From the NCBI RefSeq assembly GCF_020858115.1, contig NZ_JACYMM010000007.1:310901-374900 (forward strand): DNA of 64,000 nt, in the 5' to 3' direction. Below, piece by piece: positions 49,012 to 57,704 of this stretch (within the stretch, counting starts at the first letter, position 1; every line of letters starts with the position of its first letter). This DNA comes from Janthinobacterium sp. FW305-129. GTDB lineage: Bacteria; Pseudomonadota; Gammaproteobacteria; Burkholderiales; Burkholderiaceae_D. The notes under the pieces are model-generated. The model was not told the origin of the DNA and did no database searches. It was given only the letters and a program-made list of their open reading frames with translations. The translations under genes and the position numbers were made by a program.

Positions 49012-50445
49012 ATGTTAGGGCTCACTGCATTGGAACTGGCGCGCGTCCAGTTCGGCTTCACCATCTCGTTCCACATTATTTTTCCTGCCATCACGATCGG
49101 CCTGGCCAGCTACCTGACGGTGCTGGAGGCGGCGTGGCTGCGCACGCAGGACGCCGTGTACCGCGACCTGTACCACTTCTGGTCGAAGATTTTCGCCGTC
49201 AATTTCGGCATGGGCGTCGTTTCCGGCCTTGTCATGGCCTATCAGTTCGGCACCAACTGGAGTTTCTTTTCCGATTACGCGGGCAGCATCACGGGGCCGC
49301 TGCTGGCCTATGAAGTGCTGACGGCCTTCTTCCTGGAAGCGGGCTTCCTCGGCGTGATGCTGTTCGGCTGGCACCGCGTGGGGCCGGGCCTGCACATGTT
49401 CGCCACGTCCATGGTGGCGCTCGGCACCCTGATCTCGGCCACGTGGATCATCGCCTCGAACAGCTGGATGCAGACGCCGCAGGGCCATGAAATCATCGAC
49501 GGAAGGATCGTGCCCGTGGACTGGCTGGCCGTCATCTTCAATCCATCGTTCCCGTACCGCCTGCTGCACATGAGCGTGGCCGCCTTCCTTGCCACGGCCT
49601 TGCTGGTGGTGGCGTCGGCCGCCTGGCATTTGCTGCGCGGCAACGACAATGCGGCCATCCGCAAGATGATGAGCATGGGCCTGTCGATGCTGCTGATCGT
49701 CGCGCCCATCCAGGCCGTGATCGGCGACCTGCACGGCCTGAACACGCTGGAGCACCAGCCGGCCAAGCTGGCCGCCATGGAAGGCCACTGGGAAAACAAG
49801 GGCGGCGAGGGCACGCCGCTGATCCTGTTCGGCTGGCCCGACATGGAGCGCGAGGAAACCCTGTACAAGGTGGAAATCCCCCGCCTGGGCGGCCTGATCC
49901 TCGCGCATGACTGGAATGGCACGATCCCCGCCTTGAAGGACTTCGCGCCGCGCGACCGGCCCCCTTCCGCCGTCGTGTTCTGGTCGTTTCGCCTGATGGC
50001 GGGCCTGGGCATGCTGATGATCGCGCTGGGCATCTGGAGCGCGTGGCTGCGCTGGCGCGGCACCCTGTGGCGCTCGCGCCTGTTCCTGCGCTGCGCGCTG
50101 TGGATGGGACCCAGCGGCCTGGTGGCCATGCTGGCCGGCTGGTACACGACGGAAATCGGCCGCCAGCCGTGGACCGTGTACGGCTTGCTGCGCACGCAAG
50201 ACGCCGTCTCGGCGCACGGCGCCACGCAGCTGGGCATCACCCTGGTGTCGTTCGTCGTCATCTATTTTGCAGTGTTCGGCACGGGCATCGGCTACCTGCT
50301 GCGTTTGATCCGCGTGGGGCCGCGGCCGCACGAGGGGGAGAGCGTCGAACACGGCGGCCCCGGCCAGGAACGCACACCCGCGCGGCCCATCTCGGCCGCG
50401 CATCTTGAAGCACCAGCGCAAGGAGGAAATTCGCATGGGCATTGA
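49012..50445 (+). CDS. cydA: Cytochrome bd-type ubiquinol oxidase, subunit I (CIO branch)
   Basis: This inner-membrane haem protein of about 477 residues oxidises ubiquinol and reduces oxygen to water. Near the start are RVQFGF and the conserved His (about 21) that ligates haem; GRQPW near the C-terminus is the classic CydA motif. The short Q-loop and the partner miniprotein point to the cyanide-insensitive (CioA) branch. Ribosome site GGGAAGG. The 3' end overlaps cydB by 11 bases. Confidence 0.95.
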   Translation: MLGLTALELARVQFGFTISFHIIFPAITIGLASYLTVLEAAWLRTQDAVYRDLYHFWSKIFAVNFGMGVVSGLVMAYQFGTNWSFFSDYAGSITGPLLAYEVLTAFFLEAGFLGVMLFGWHRVGPGLHMFATSMVALGTLISATWIIASNSWMQTPQGHEIIDGRIVPVDWLAVIFNPSFPYRLLHMSVAAFLATALLVVASAAWHLLRGNDNAAIRKMMSMGLSMLLIVAPIQAVIGDLHGLNTLEHQPAKLAAMEGHWENKGGEGTPLILFGWPDMEREETLYKVEIPRLGGLILAHDWNGTIPALKDFAPRDRPPSAVVFWSFRLMAGLGMLMIALGIWSAWLRWRGTLWRSRLFLRCALWMGPSGLVAMLAGWYTTEIGRQPWTVYGLLRTQDAVSAHGATQLGITLVSFVVIYFAVFGTGIGYLLRLIRVGPRPHEGESVEHGGPGQERTPARPISAAHLEAPAQGGNSHGH

Positions 50446-51442
50446 TCTGCCTCTACTGTGGGCCATTATTATCTTGTTCAGCATCATGATGTATGTGGTG
50501 ATGGATGGCTTCGACCTGGGCATCGGCATCCTGTATCCGTTTTTTCAGGACAAGAGCGAGCGCGACGTGATGATGAATACGGTCGCGCCTGTATGGGATG
50601 GCAACGAAACCTGGCTGGTGCTGGGCGGCGCCGGCATGCTGGCCGCCTTTCCGCTCGCCTATTCGGTGGTGCTGAGCGCCTGCTATCTGCCGCTCAGCTT
50701 CATGCTGATGGGCTTGATCTTCCGCGGCGTGGCCTTCGAATTCCGCTTCAAGGCGCGCGAGCACGAGCGCCACGTGTGGGACAAGGCGTTTATCTTTGGC
50801 TCGGTGGCGGCCGCCTTCTTCCAGGGCGTGACTCTGGGCGCCTACATCCAGGGCATGCCGGTGGAGGACCGCAGCTATGCGGGCGGCGCGCTGGACTGGC
50901 TCACGCCGTTCTCGCTGTTTACGGGCGCGGGGCTGGTGGCGGCGTATGCCTTGCTGGGCAGCACCTGGCTGATCATGAAGACGCAGGGCGGCTTGCAGGC
51001 GCATGCCTACCGCGTCACGCGCGTGTTGGTGTGGCTGCTGCTGGGCGTGATCGCCGTCATCAGCGTCTGGACGCCGCTGGTCGACCCGGCCATCGCCGCG
51101 CGCTGGTTTGCGCTGCCGCAACTGTTCTTCTTCCTGCCCGTGCCGCTGCTGGTGGCGGGCGCGGGCTGGCTGCTGCTGCGCTCCCTGCGGCGGGGCCGGC
51201 AAACGGCGCCGTTCCTGTGCACCCTGGCGCTCGTCTTCCTCGGCTACACGGGCCTGGGCATCAGCGTGTGGCCCAACATCATCCCGCCGTCGGTATCGAT
51301 CTGGGAGGCATCCTCGCCGCCGCAAAGCCAGGGCTTTACCCTGGTGGGCGCGCTGTTCATCATTCCCGTGATCCTGATGTATACGGTGTGGTCCTATTAT
51401 GTGTTTCGTGGCAAAGTCTTGCCGGAAGATGGCTATCATTGA
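50435..51442 (+). CDS. cydB: Cytochrome bd-type ubiquinol oxidase, subunit II
   Basis: This inner-membrane partner of CydA has about 335 residues and eight or more membrane segments, with the family N-terminus WAIIILFSIMMYVVMDGFDLG and the NETWLVLGG segment. The start at 50435 follows AAGGAGGAAATTCGC inside the end of cydA. Its stop codon overlaps the ATG of the DUF2474-type miniprotein by one base. Confidence 0.96.
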   Translation: MGIDLPLLWAIIILFSIMMYVVMDGFDLGIGILYPFFQDKSERDVMMNTVAPVWDGNETWLVLGGAGMLAAFPLAYSVVLSACYLPLSFMLMGLIFRGVAFEFRFKAREHERHVWDKAFIFGSVAAAFFQGVTLGAYIQGMPVEDRSYAGGALDWLTPFSLFTGAGLVAAYALLGSTWLIMKTQGGLQAHAYRVTRVLVWLLLGVIAVISVWTPLVDPAIAARWFALPQLFFFLPVPLLVAGAGWLLLRSLRRGRQTAPFLCTLALVFLGYTGLGISVWPNIIPPSVSIWEASSPPQSQGFTLVGALFIIPVILMYTVWSYYVFRGKVLPEDGYH

Positions 51443-51585
51443 TGAAACAATTTGAACAAGGGCAACAATCATGGCGGAAGCGACTGGCGTGGATGGCCGG
51501 CATCTGGCTGGCGAGCGTGGCCACCCTGGGCCTGGCCGCCTGGGCAATGCGCCTGCTGATGCGGGCGGCGGGGATGGGCAGCTGA
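51442..51585 (+). CDS. DUF2474-type single-span miniprotein of the bd oxidase operon
   Basis: This 47-residue protein begins at an ATG whose A is the last base of the cydB stop. It has a charged N-terminus (SWRKRLAW), one membrane helix (about 17-40) and a short tail. Position, size and the pattern WRKR-W-AGIWLAS match the DUF2474 miniproteins that follow CIO-type cydAB, analogous to CydX of E. coli, which stabilises the oxidase. The ORF reading the same frame from 50458 is the antisense-free shadow of cydB. Confidence 0.85.
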   Translation: MKQFEQGQQSWRKRLAWMAGIWLASVATLGLAAWAMRLLMRAAGMGS

Positions 51586-52115
51586 TGGCGCAGGCCTCCG
51601 GCATCCGCTGCGAGGTCGGTGGCCAGCCGCACCCGCTGGCCTTGCTCGACTGCCGCGAACTCAATTACGGCCAGCACAGCGTGCTGCCGCTGCACCCGTT
51701 CCGCCTGAGCGTGCCGGAAGCGGCGCTGGCGGGACTGCTTGACGAACCGTTCAACAGTTTCGTGCAGGATTGCCGTGAAGACGATCTGCAGTACGAGGAA
51801 AGCGATTTGCCCGAGCTCAGGGACGCCGGCTACCCCGATATCACGGCCATGCTGGCGGGGCACCGGCCGTTGCTGGCCGAAATGATGTACGACTTCATGA
51901 TCGGCGACCTGATGTGGGCCATCGGGCGCGCCAGCGGCTACTGCCGGCCCCGCGCCCGTTGCCTGGGCGACGTGGAGGCGGCCGATGGCCGCGCGTATTT
52001 TACCGTCAATAAAGTGGAGAAAATCCATTTTGCCGAGGGCCAGGTCATATTGGAGGGGCAGGGCTACTACGGCGCCTACGTCATCTGGCTGACGCACGGC
52101 GGCGGGCGCAAATAG
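51585..52115 (+). CDS. Hypothetical protein of the cydAB operon
   Basis: I do not recognise this protein of about 176 residues. Its ATG overlaps the stop of the miniprotein by one base, so it is translated from the same message as cydAB. It has no signal or membrane segment, is acidic in the middle (VQDCREDDLQYEESDLPE), and has a helical stretch (AEMMYDFMIGDLMWAIGRA) and a beta-rich end (YYGAYVIWLTHG). A role in oxidase assembly or regulation is only a guess from its place. A CueR-type promoter begins five bases downstream. Confidence 0.7.
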   Translation: MAQASGIRCEVGGQPHPLALLDCRELNYGQHSVLPLHPFRLSVPEAALAGLLDEPFNSFVQDCREDDLQYEESDLPELRDAGYPDITAMLAGHRPLLAEMMYDFMIGDLMWAIGRASGYCRPRARCLGDVEAADGRAYFTVNKVEKIHFAEGQVILEGQGYYGAYVIWLTHGGGRK

Positions 52116-52119
52116 GGGC

Positions 52120-52150
52120 TTGACCTTCCTCGCGTGGGAAGGTTTATAGT
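52120..52150 (+). promoter_or_regulatory. CueR-type copper-responsive promoter
   Basis: TTGACC (52120-52125), a 19-base spacer, and TATAGT (52145-52150). In the spacer ACCTTCC and GGAAGGT form a perfect 7-base inverted repeat with a 7-base centre. The overlong 19-base spacer is the hallmark of MerR-family activators, and the arms match CueR boxes. The predicted transcription start coincides with the ATG at 52157. No cueR gene is in the window. Confidence 0.88.
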
Positions 52151-52156
52151 CCTGCC

Positions 52157-52582
52157 ATGAACCGCGCCTTTTTCCGCTCACTCGCCCGCTCGCTGCTCTG
52201 GCTGCTGGTCGTCACCTTGCCCTTGCAGGGCTTTGCGTCGGCCATGCGCAGCTGCTGCGTGGACGAGCTGGCGGCAGCGGTCACGGTCGCCGCCGAGGCC
52301 ATGCAGGCGCCCCAGTGCCATGATATGAACGATGCGGCCGACATGCGGATCGCGGGCCAGCTGATGAAGATGGCCATGGACGATGGCGGCGCCACCCACC
52401 ATGGCCACGATTGCAGCAATCATGGCGCCTGCACCGTGGGCGCCACGGCGCCGCCCGGCATGCCTGCCTTGCACGCCTTGACCCTGCGCGCGCCGCCCCC
52501 GGCGCTGGCGCCCGATTCCCTGTTCGCCGGGCATATCCCGCCTGGCCCCGAACGTCCCCCGAGAAGCACGCGCTCCGCCTGA
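52157..52582 (+). CDS. Small exported Cys/His/Met-rich protein, first gene of the copper operon
   Basis: This 141-residue protein has a signal peptide (about 1-29, cut near FASA), then CC pairs and many His, Met and Asp (APQCHDMNDAADM, THHGHDCSNHGAC), which look like copper ligands. The C-terminal half is proline-rich. It is similar in plan to small proteins that open copper-resistance operons (DUF2946- or CopL-like), but the family is uncertain. The CueR-type promoter puts the transcript start on the ATG, so the message is probably leaderless. Confidence 0.75.
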   Translation: MNRAFFRSLARSLLWLLVVTLPLQGFASAMRSCCVDELAAAVTVAAEAMQAPQCHDMNDAADMRIAGQLMKMAMDDGGATHHGHDCSNHGACTVGATAPPGMPALHALTLRAPPPALAPDSLFAGHIPPGPERPPRSTRSA

Positions 52583-52694
52583 CCGCCCGTTGAACCTGGC
52601 GGCGCCGCCGTCGCACGTCCCTGCACGTTGCAGCGGCCACGCCAGCGTTCCAGCCGCGCGCCCGCCGCGCCATACCCGTCATTCAAGGAATACC

Positions 52695-53036
52695 ATGAAA
52701 CACCTGTTCAGCTTCGCGCTGGCTGTACTGCCGCTGGCCGCCGCAGCGCAATCCCCGTCCGCTCCGCAAGAGGCGCAAGCGTCCGTGCCGGCCACCACCT
52801 ATCGTTCCGCCTTCACCGGCTACCGTCCCGCCGCCGAAGAGGACGCCACGCCCGACCAGATCTGGCGCGCCGTCAACAACAAAGTCGGCAAGGCCGGCGG
52901 CCACATGGGCATGATGAAGATGGACGGCCACAAGATGAAGGGCCACAAGATGGAAGGACACACCATGCCGATGGAAAAGCCCGGCCCCAGGCCCGATGCC
53001 CAGCCCGCCCCGCAACACCAGCATGAGGGACACTGA
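52695..53036 (+). CDS. Small exported Met/His-rich protein
   Basis: This 113-residue protein has a signal peptide (MKHLFSFALAVLPLAAAAQ) and a C-terminal run of Gly, His, Met and Lys (about 75-98, with repeats of GHKM) ending HQHEGH. It probably binds copper or silver in the periplasm. The longer frame from 52590 has no ribosome site. One base separates it from the TolC-family gene. Not a recognised family member; the role is inferred from composition and operon. Confidence 0.8.
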   Translation: MKHLFSFALAVLPLAAAAQSPSAPQEAQASVPATTYRSAFTGYRPAAEEDATPDQIWRAVNNKVGKAGGHMGMMKMDGHKMKGHKMEGHTMPMEKPGPRPDAQPAPQHQHEGH

Positions 53037-53037
53037 C

Positions 53038-54396
53038 ATGACCCGTTTCTCTCAATCAACTTGCCTCACGCCGCTGGCGCTGGCGGCTACCTTGCTGCTC
53101 GGCGGCTGCGCCAGCTTCAGCCCCGATGGCGGCATGCAGACGGTGTCCGCGCTGGCGGACGCCCGCACGGGCGCCCCCGCGGCATTGACGGACAAGGGCG
53201 GCGAGGAAAAACTGGCGTCCCTGCTGGCCCAGCCCCTGGACGCCGACAGCGCCGTGCGCATCGCCCTGATGAACAACCACGGCATGAAGGTGGCGCTGGC
53301 CGAACTGGGCGCGTCCGAGGCGGACCTGGTGCAGGCGGGGCGCTTGCGCAACCCGGGCCTGTCGTTCGGCCGCTCGCACGGCAGCCACGGCAATGAAATC
53401 GACCGGGGCGTCAGCTTCGACCTGGCGGGCCTCTTGACCATGCCGCTGCGCGTGAACATCGAGCGGGGCCGTTTCGAGCAAGCCAAGCTGCAGGCGGCCA
53501 GCAGCGCCGTGCAGCTGGCGCTTGAGACGCGCCGCGCCTATTTCAATGCCGTGGCCGCCGTGCAGACGGAAGCGTTCATGCAGCGCGCGCTGCTGTCGGC
53601 CGAGGCGGGCGCCGAACTGGCCACGCGCTTGCAGCAGGCGGGCAACTGGAGCCGCCTCGACCAGGCGCGCCAGCAAGTGTTTTACGCGGATGCCGTCGGC
53701 GACCTGGCCCGCGCCCGCCACCAGGCCACGGCCAAGCGCGAGCACCTGACGCGCTTGCTGGGCCTGTGGGGCAAGCAGACGGCGTTCACTTTACCGTCGC
53801 GCTTGCCCGACTTGCCGGCCCAGCCGGCCGACGCCGGCAATATCGAGGCGCAGGCGATGGAGCAGCGCCTCGACGTGCAAAGAGCGAAACTCGACGCGCA
53901 TGCGACGGCCGACGCGCTGGGTCTGTCCAAGGTGACGGGTTTCGTCAATGTGCTCGACGTGGGCTATACCAACAAGAGCAGCAGCGAGGCGCCGCGCGAA
54001 AACGGCTATGAGGTGTCGCTGGAATTGCCCTTGTTCGACTGGGGCACGGCGCGCAATGCGAAGGCGCAAGCGCTGTACGAGCAGTCGCTGCAGCGCACGG
54101 CGGGCACGGCGGTGAAGGCACGCTCGGAAGTGCGCGAAGCGTATTCCAGCTACCGCACGGCCTACGACCTGGCGCGCCACTACCGCGATGAAGTCGTGCC
54201 GCTGCGCAAGACGATCTCGCATGAAGTATTGCTGCGCTACAACGGCATGCTGGCCAGCGTGTTCGAGCTGCTGGCCGACGCGCGCGAGCAAGTTGCCAGC
54301 GTGAACAGCGCCATCGAGACCCAGCGCGATTTCTGGATCGCGCAAACTGAATTGCAAGGCGCCATCAACGGCAGCGGTCTTGCCAACAAGGAATAA
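53038..54396 (+). CDS. TolC family outer-membrane lipoprotein, copper efflux type
   Basis: This protein of about 452 residues has a lipoprotein signal (LLLGGC, Cys near 22) and two outer-membrane efflux protein repeats with long helices. It resembles CusC-type or copper-operon TolC proteins, but no RND pump or membrane fusion protein is in the operon, so the pump may be elsewhere. The start follows GAGGGACACTGAC. Its stop overlaps the multicopper oxidase ATG by one base. Confidence 0.9.
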   Translation: MTRFSQSTCLTPLALAATLLLGGCASFSPDGGMQTVSALADARTGAPAALTDKGGEEKLASLLAQPLDADSAVRIALMNNHGMKVALAELGASEADLVQAGRLRNPGLSFGRSHGSHGNEIDRGVSFDLAGLLTMPLRVNIERGRFEQAKLQAASSAVQLALETRRAYFNAVAAVQTEAFMQRALLSAEAGAELATRLQQAGNWSRLDQARQQVFYADAVGDLARARHQATAKREHLTRLLGLWGKQTAFTLPSRLPDLPAQPADAGNIEAQAMEQRLDVQRAKLDAHATADALGLSKVTGFVNVLDVGYTNKSSSEAPRENGYEVSLELPLFDWGTARNAKAQALYEQSLQRTAGTAVKARSEVREAYSSYRTAYDLARHYRDEVVPLRKTISHEVLLRYNGMLASVFELLADAREQVASVNSAIETQRDFWIAQTELQGAINGSGLANKE

Positions 54397-55781
54397 TGAT
54401 GATTACACGTAGAAACTTTTTCATGAATGCGGGCGCCGTCGCCCTGAGTGCGGCTGCGGTGAGCCGCGTGGGGGCGGCGTCGTTGCCGGAAGCCGTCAGC
54501 ATGGCCGGCGCGGAAACGAAAGCGCCGCCACCGCCGCCGAACGGGCGCCCGTACAATCCCGTCGTCACCCTGAATGGCTGGTCCTTGCCCTGGCGCATGA
54601 ACAACAACGTCAAGGAATTTCACCTGGTGGCCGAACCCGTCGTGCGCGAACTGGCGCCCGGCATGCAGGCGAACCTGTGGGGCTACAACGGCCAGTCGCC
54701 CGGTCCCACCATCGAAGTGGTGGAGGGCGACCGCGTGCGCATCTTCGTCACCAACAAATTGCCGGAACACACGAGCGTGCACTGGCATGGCCAGCGCTTG
54801 CCCAACGGCATGGATGGCGTCACGGGCCTGACCCAGCCGGGCATTCCTCCCGGCAAGACTTTCGTGTATGAATTTGTTGCCAAGCGGCCCGGCACCTTTA
54901 TGTACCACCCGCATGCCGATGAAATGACGCAGATGGCCATGGGCATGATGGGGTTCTGGGTGACGCACCCGAAAGACCCGCATTTCATGCAGGTGGACCG
55001 CGATTTCGTCTTTCTGCTCAGCAACTACGACATCGATCCGGGCAGCTACACGCCGAAGATCATGACCATGACGGATTTTAATCTGTTCACCTTCAACAGC
55101 CGCGTCTTTCCCGGCATCGATCCCATGGTCGTGCGCCAGGGCGACAAGGTGCGCGTGCGCGTGGGCAACCTGACCATGACGAACCACCCGATCCACATGC
55201 ACGGCCACGAATTCGAGGTGACGGGCACGGATGGCGGCTGGACGCGCCCCGAATCGCGCTGGCCCGAAGTGACGACGGACGTGGCCGTAGGGCAGATGCG
55301 CGCCGTGGAGTTTACGGCCACGGACCTGGGCGACTGGGCCTTCCACTGCCACAAGTCGCACCACACGATGAATGCCATGGGGCATGACGTACCGACCATG
55401 ATCGGCGTTGACCACCAGGGCGTGGCGGCGAAGGTCAACCAGCTCGTGCCCGGCTACATGGTGATGGGCGAGCGGGGCATGGCCGACATGGGCGAGATGC
55501 AGATGCCGATTCCCGACAATACCTTGCCGATGATGGCCGGCGACGGCCCCTTCGGCGCCATCGGCATGGGCGGCATGTTTACCACGGTGAAAGTGCGCAA
55601 GGACCAGAAAGCCGGCGACTACCGCGACCCGGGCTGGTACAAGCATCCGGCCGGCAGCGTGGCGTATGAATGGACGGGCGCCTTGCCGGAAGCCGTGCGC
55701 GGCCAGGGCGCGGGCAAGCCCTTGGTGAAAGGCGGCGTGGAGATGACGGTGCGCAAGCCTGGCGCGCACGCGGGCCATTAA
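54396..55781 (+). CDS. Multicopper oxidase, Tat-exported
   Basis: This laccase-like enzyme of about 461 residues oxidises Cu(I) or organic substrates in the periplasm with reduction of oxygen. The Tat signal has RRNFF near residue 5. All copper motifs are present: HWHG (near 130), YHPH, HPIHMHGHEF and HCHKSHH near the type 1 site. The region after that is Met-rich (about 350-390), as in cuprous oxidases. Start at 54396 or 54399. The last codons are followed by a threefold 13-base repeat that repeats the GH-stop (see the repeat). Regulated by the CueR-type promoter. Confidence 0.93.
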   Translation: MMITRRNFFMNAGAVALSAAAVSRVGAASLPEAVSMAGAETKAPPPPPNGRPYNPVVTLNGWSLPWRMNNNVKEFHLVAEPVVRELAPGMQANLWGYNGQSPGPTIEVVEGDRVRIFVTNKLPEHTSVHWHGQRLPNGMDGVTGLTQPGIPPGKTFVYEFVAKRPGTFMYHPHADEMTQMAMGMMGFWVTHPKDPHFMQVDRDFVFLLSNYDIDPGSYTPKIMTMTDFNLFTFNSRVFPGIDPMVVRQGDKVRVRVGNLTMTNHPIHMHGHEFEVTGTDGGWTRPESRWPEVTTDVAVGQMRAVEFTATDLGDWAFHCHKSHHTMNAMGHDVPTMIGVDHQGVAAKVNQLVPGYMVMGERGMADMGEMQMPIPDNTLPMMAGDGPFGAIGMGGMFTTVKVRKDQKAGDYRDPGWYKHPAGSVAYEWTGALPEAVRGQGAGKPLVKGGVEMTVRKPGAHAGH

Positions 55782-55810
55782 GCTGGGCCATTAAGCTTGC
55801 CCATTAAGCA
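55772..55810 (+). repeat. Three tandem 13-base repeats over the multicopper oxidase stop codon
   Basis: GGGCCATTAAGCT at 55772-55784 and again at 55785-55797, and a degenerate third copy at 55798-55810. The first contains the stop codon (TAA at 55779-55781). Since 13 is not a multiple of three, the copies sit in all three frames, each with its own TAA. Confidence 0.8.
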
Positions 55811-55818
55811 CCTGCCGG

Positions 55819-55849
55819 AACGGCTTGCCTAGCACGGCAAGCCGTTTTG
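55819..55849 (+). terminator. Intrinsic terminator after the copper operon
   Basis: A perfect 11-bp stem (55819-55829 with 55836-55846) around a 6-base loop, followed by a short T stretch. Confidence 0.8.
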
Positions 55850-55971
55850 CATGTTGCTATAAATCAATGAATTGTTGTTTAGTGACAATCCGAGCATTTT
55901 CCTCCTGCTTTTTTCTTTATATTCAAGTTGAGGTCCCGTTGCGTATCGGCCGCCAGGCCATCGGAGGAATC

Positions 55972-57627
55972 ATGTTGAATCGGATGAAGGTGGGCACGCG
56001 CCTGTTGGCGGCATTCTTTTGCGTGGCGCTGCTGGGCGCCATCGTGGCCGGCATCGGCATCTTCAACATGGGCAAGATCGACACCATGGCGGGGCAGATG
56101 TACAACCATGAATTGCTGGGCCTGTCGTACATCAAGGAAGCCAATATCGCCCTGATCAAGGTGGGCCGCGCGCGCAGCAATTTCTTGCTGGCCACGACCG
56201 CCGAGGAGCGCGCCACGCGCCAGGCCGACATCGCCAAATTTCTCGAATTAAATAAAAGTTACCTTGCCAAGGCGGAACCGCTGTTCGTCACGCAAGCGGC
56301 CAAGGAACTGTTTGCCCGCTTCGCCACTGTCGAAGCCGAGTACATTGCCACCATGCAGCAGGCACTGACCCTGGCGGCCGGCGAACCGCTGGCCCAGCGC
56401 AGCGCGCAACTGGTCGAACTGCTCAACAAGACGCGCCAGCATGCGGACGAACTCGACGGTGTGCTGGACAAGCTCTCGCTGCAGAAGGAAGCGCGCGCCA
56501 AGGCGGCCGCCGAGCAGGCGTCCGGCGTGTATCAGGCCAGCCGCAGCTTCATGCTCGCGCTGGTGCTGGGCAGTGTGGCGGTCGGCCTGGCGCTGGGCGC
56601 GCTGATCACCCGGGGATTGACGCGCCAGCTCGGTGGCGAGCCGGCGTATGCCGTGAAGATCGCCGGCGCCATTGCCGAGGGCGACCTCACCGTCGAGATC
56701 CGCACGGCCAGCCACGACAGCGCCAGCCTGCTGTTTGCCATGAAAACCATGCGCGACAAGCTGGTGGGCATCGTCAGCCAGGTCCGTTCGGGCACGGACA
56801 CCATCCATACGGCGTCGAGCGAAATCGCCCAGGGCAACCTGGACCTGTCGTCGCGCACGGAAGAGCAGGCCAGTTCCCTGGAAGAAACGGCGTCGTCGAT
56901 GGAGCAGCTGACCTCGGCCGTGCGGCAGAACGCGGACAATGCGCGCCAGGCCAATGCGCTGGCCGGCGCCGCGTCCGACGTGGCCGGCAAGGGCGGCACT
57001 GCGGTGGGGCAGGTGGTGCAGACCATGGAATCGATCAATGCCTCGTCGCGCAAGATCGTCGACATCATCAGCGTCATCGACGGCATCGCCTTCCAGACCA
57101 ATATTCTGGCCCTGAACGCGGCCGTGGAAGCGGCCAGGGCGGGCGAGGAGGGGCGCGGTTTTGCCGTCGTGGCGGCCGAGGTGCGCAACCTGGCCCAGCG
57201 CTCGGCCAGTGCCGCCAAGGAAATCAAGATCCTGATCGGCGACTCCGTCGAGCAGGTGGCCGTGGGCGCCAAACTCGTGCGCGACGCGGGACACACGATG
57301 GACGAAGTGGTCACCAGCGTGCGCCAGGTGGCCGACATCATGCAGGAAATCACGGCCGCCAGCGCGGAACAGAGCGCCGGCATCGAGCAAGTCAACCAGG
57401 CCGTGCTGCAGATGGACCAGGTAACGCAGCAGAATGCGGCTCTGGTGGAGGAGGCGGCGGCGGCCGCCGAATCGCTGCAGGACCAGGCGCAGACCCTGAC
57501 GGAGCTGGTGGGTGTGTTCCGCCTGCATGCCCAGACCGAGGGCATCGCCGTGCCGGCATCGAGCAATGTCACGCCGCTGCGCCGGCCCGCGCCGGCGGCC
57601 AGGCCGGGCGTGCGGCGCCTGGCCTGA
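55972..57627 (+). CDS. Methyl-accepting chemotaxis protein
   Basis: This chemoreceptor of about 551 residues has two membrane segments (about 8-30 and 192-212) flanking a four-helix-bundle periplasmic sensor, then HAMP and the cytosolic signalling domain. The highly conserved hairpin tip is present as [31 protein letters not shown]. There is no CheR-binding pentapeptide at the C-terminus, which ends in a Pro/Arg-rich tail. The start at 55972 follows GGAGGAAT; the frame from 55825 is rejected. Ligand unknown. Confidence 0.95.
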   Translation: MLNRMKVGTRLLAAFFCVALLGAIVAGIGIFNMGKIDTMAGQMYNHELLGLSYIKEANIALIKVGRARSNFLLATTAEERATRQADIAKFLELNKSYLAKAEPLFVTQAAKELFARFATVEAEYIATMQQALTLAAGEPLAQRSAQLVELLNKTRQHADELDGVLDKLSLQKEARAKAAAEQASGVYQASRSFMLALVLGSVAVGLALGALITRGLTRQLGGEPAYAVKIAGAIAEGDLTVEIRTASHDSASLLFAMKTMRDKLVGIVSQVRSGTDTIHTASSEIAQGNLDLSSRTEEQASSLEETASSMEQLTSAVRQNADNARQANALAGAASDVAGKGGTAVGQVVQTMESINASSRKIVDIISVIDGIAFQTNILALNAAVEAARAGEEGRGFAVVAAEVRNLAQRSASAAKEIKILIGDSVEQVAVGAKLVRDAGHTMDEVVTSVRQVADIMQEITAASAEQSAGIEQVNQAVLQMDQVTQQNAALVEEAAAAAESLQDQAQTLTELVGVFRLHAQTEGIAVPASSNVTPLRRPAPAARPGVRRLA

Positions 57628-57704
57628 CGGCGGCTGGACCGGGCGCAAGCGGCGCGGCGGTGGTAGGCTGTCGCTATTGCGCGTTTGCCACTTCCGGGTT
57701 CCCC

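Noticed and set aside
54237..55778. 513-codon ORF on the minus strand
   Set aside because: Antisense to the multicopper oxidase; His-rich only because it mirrors Met/His codons.
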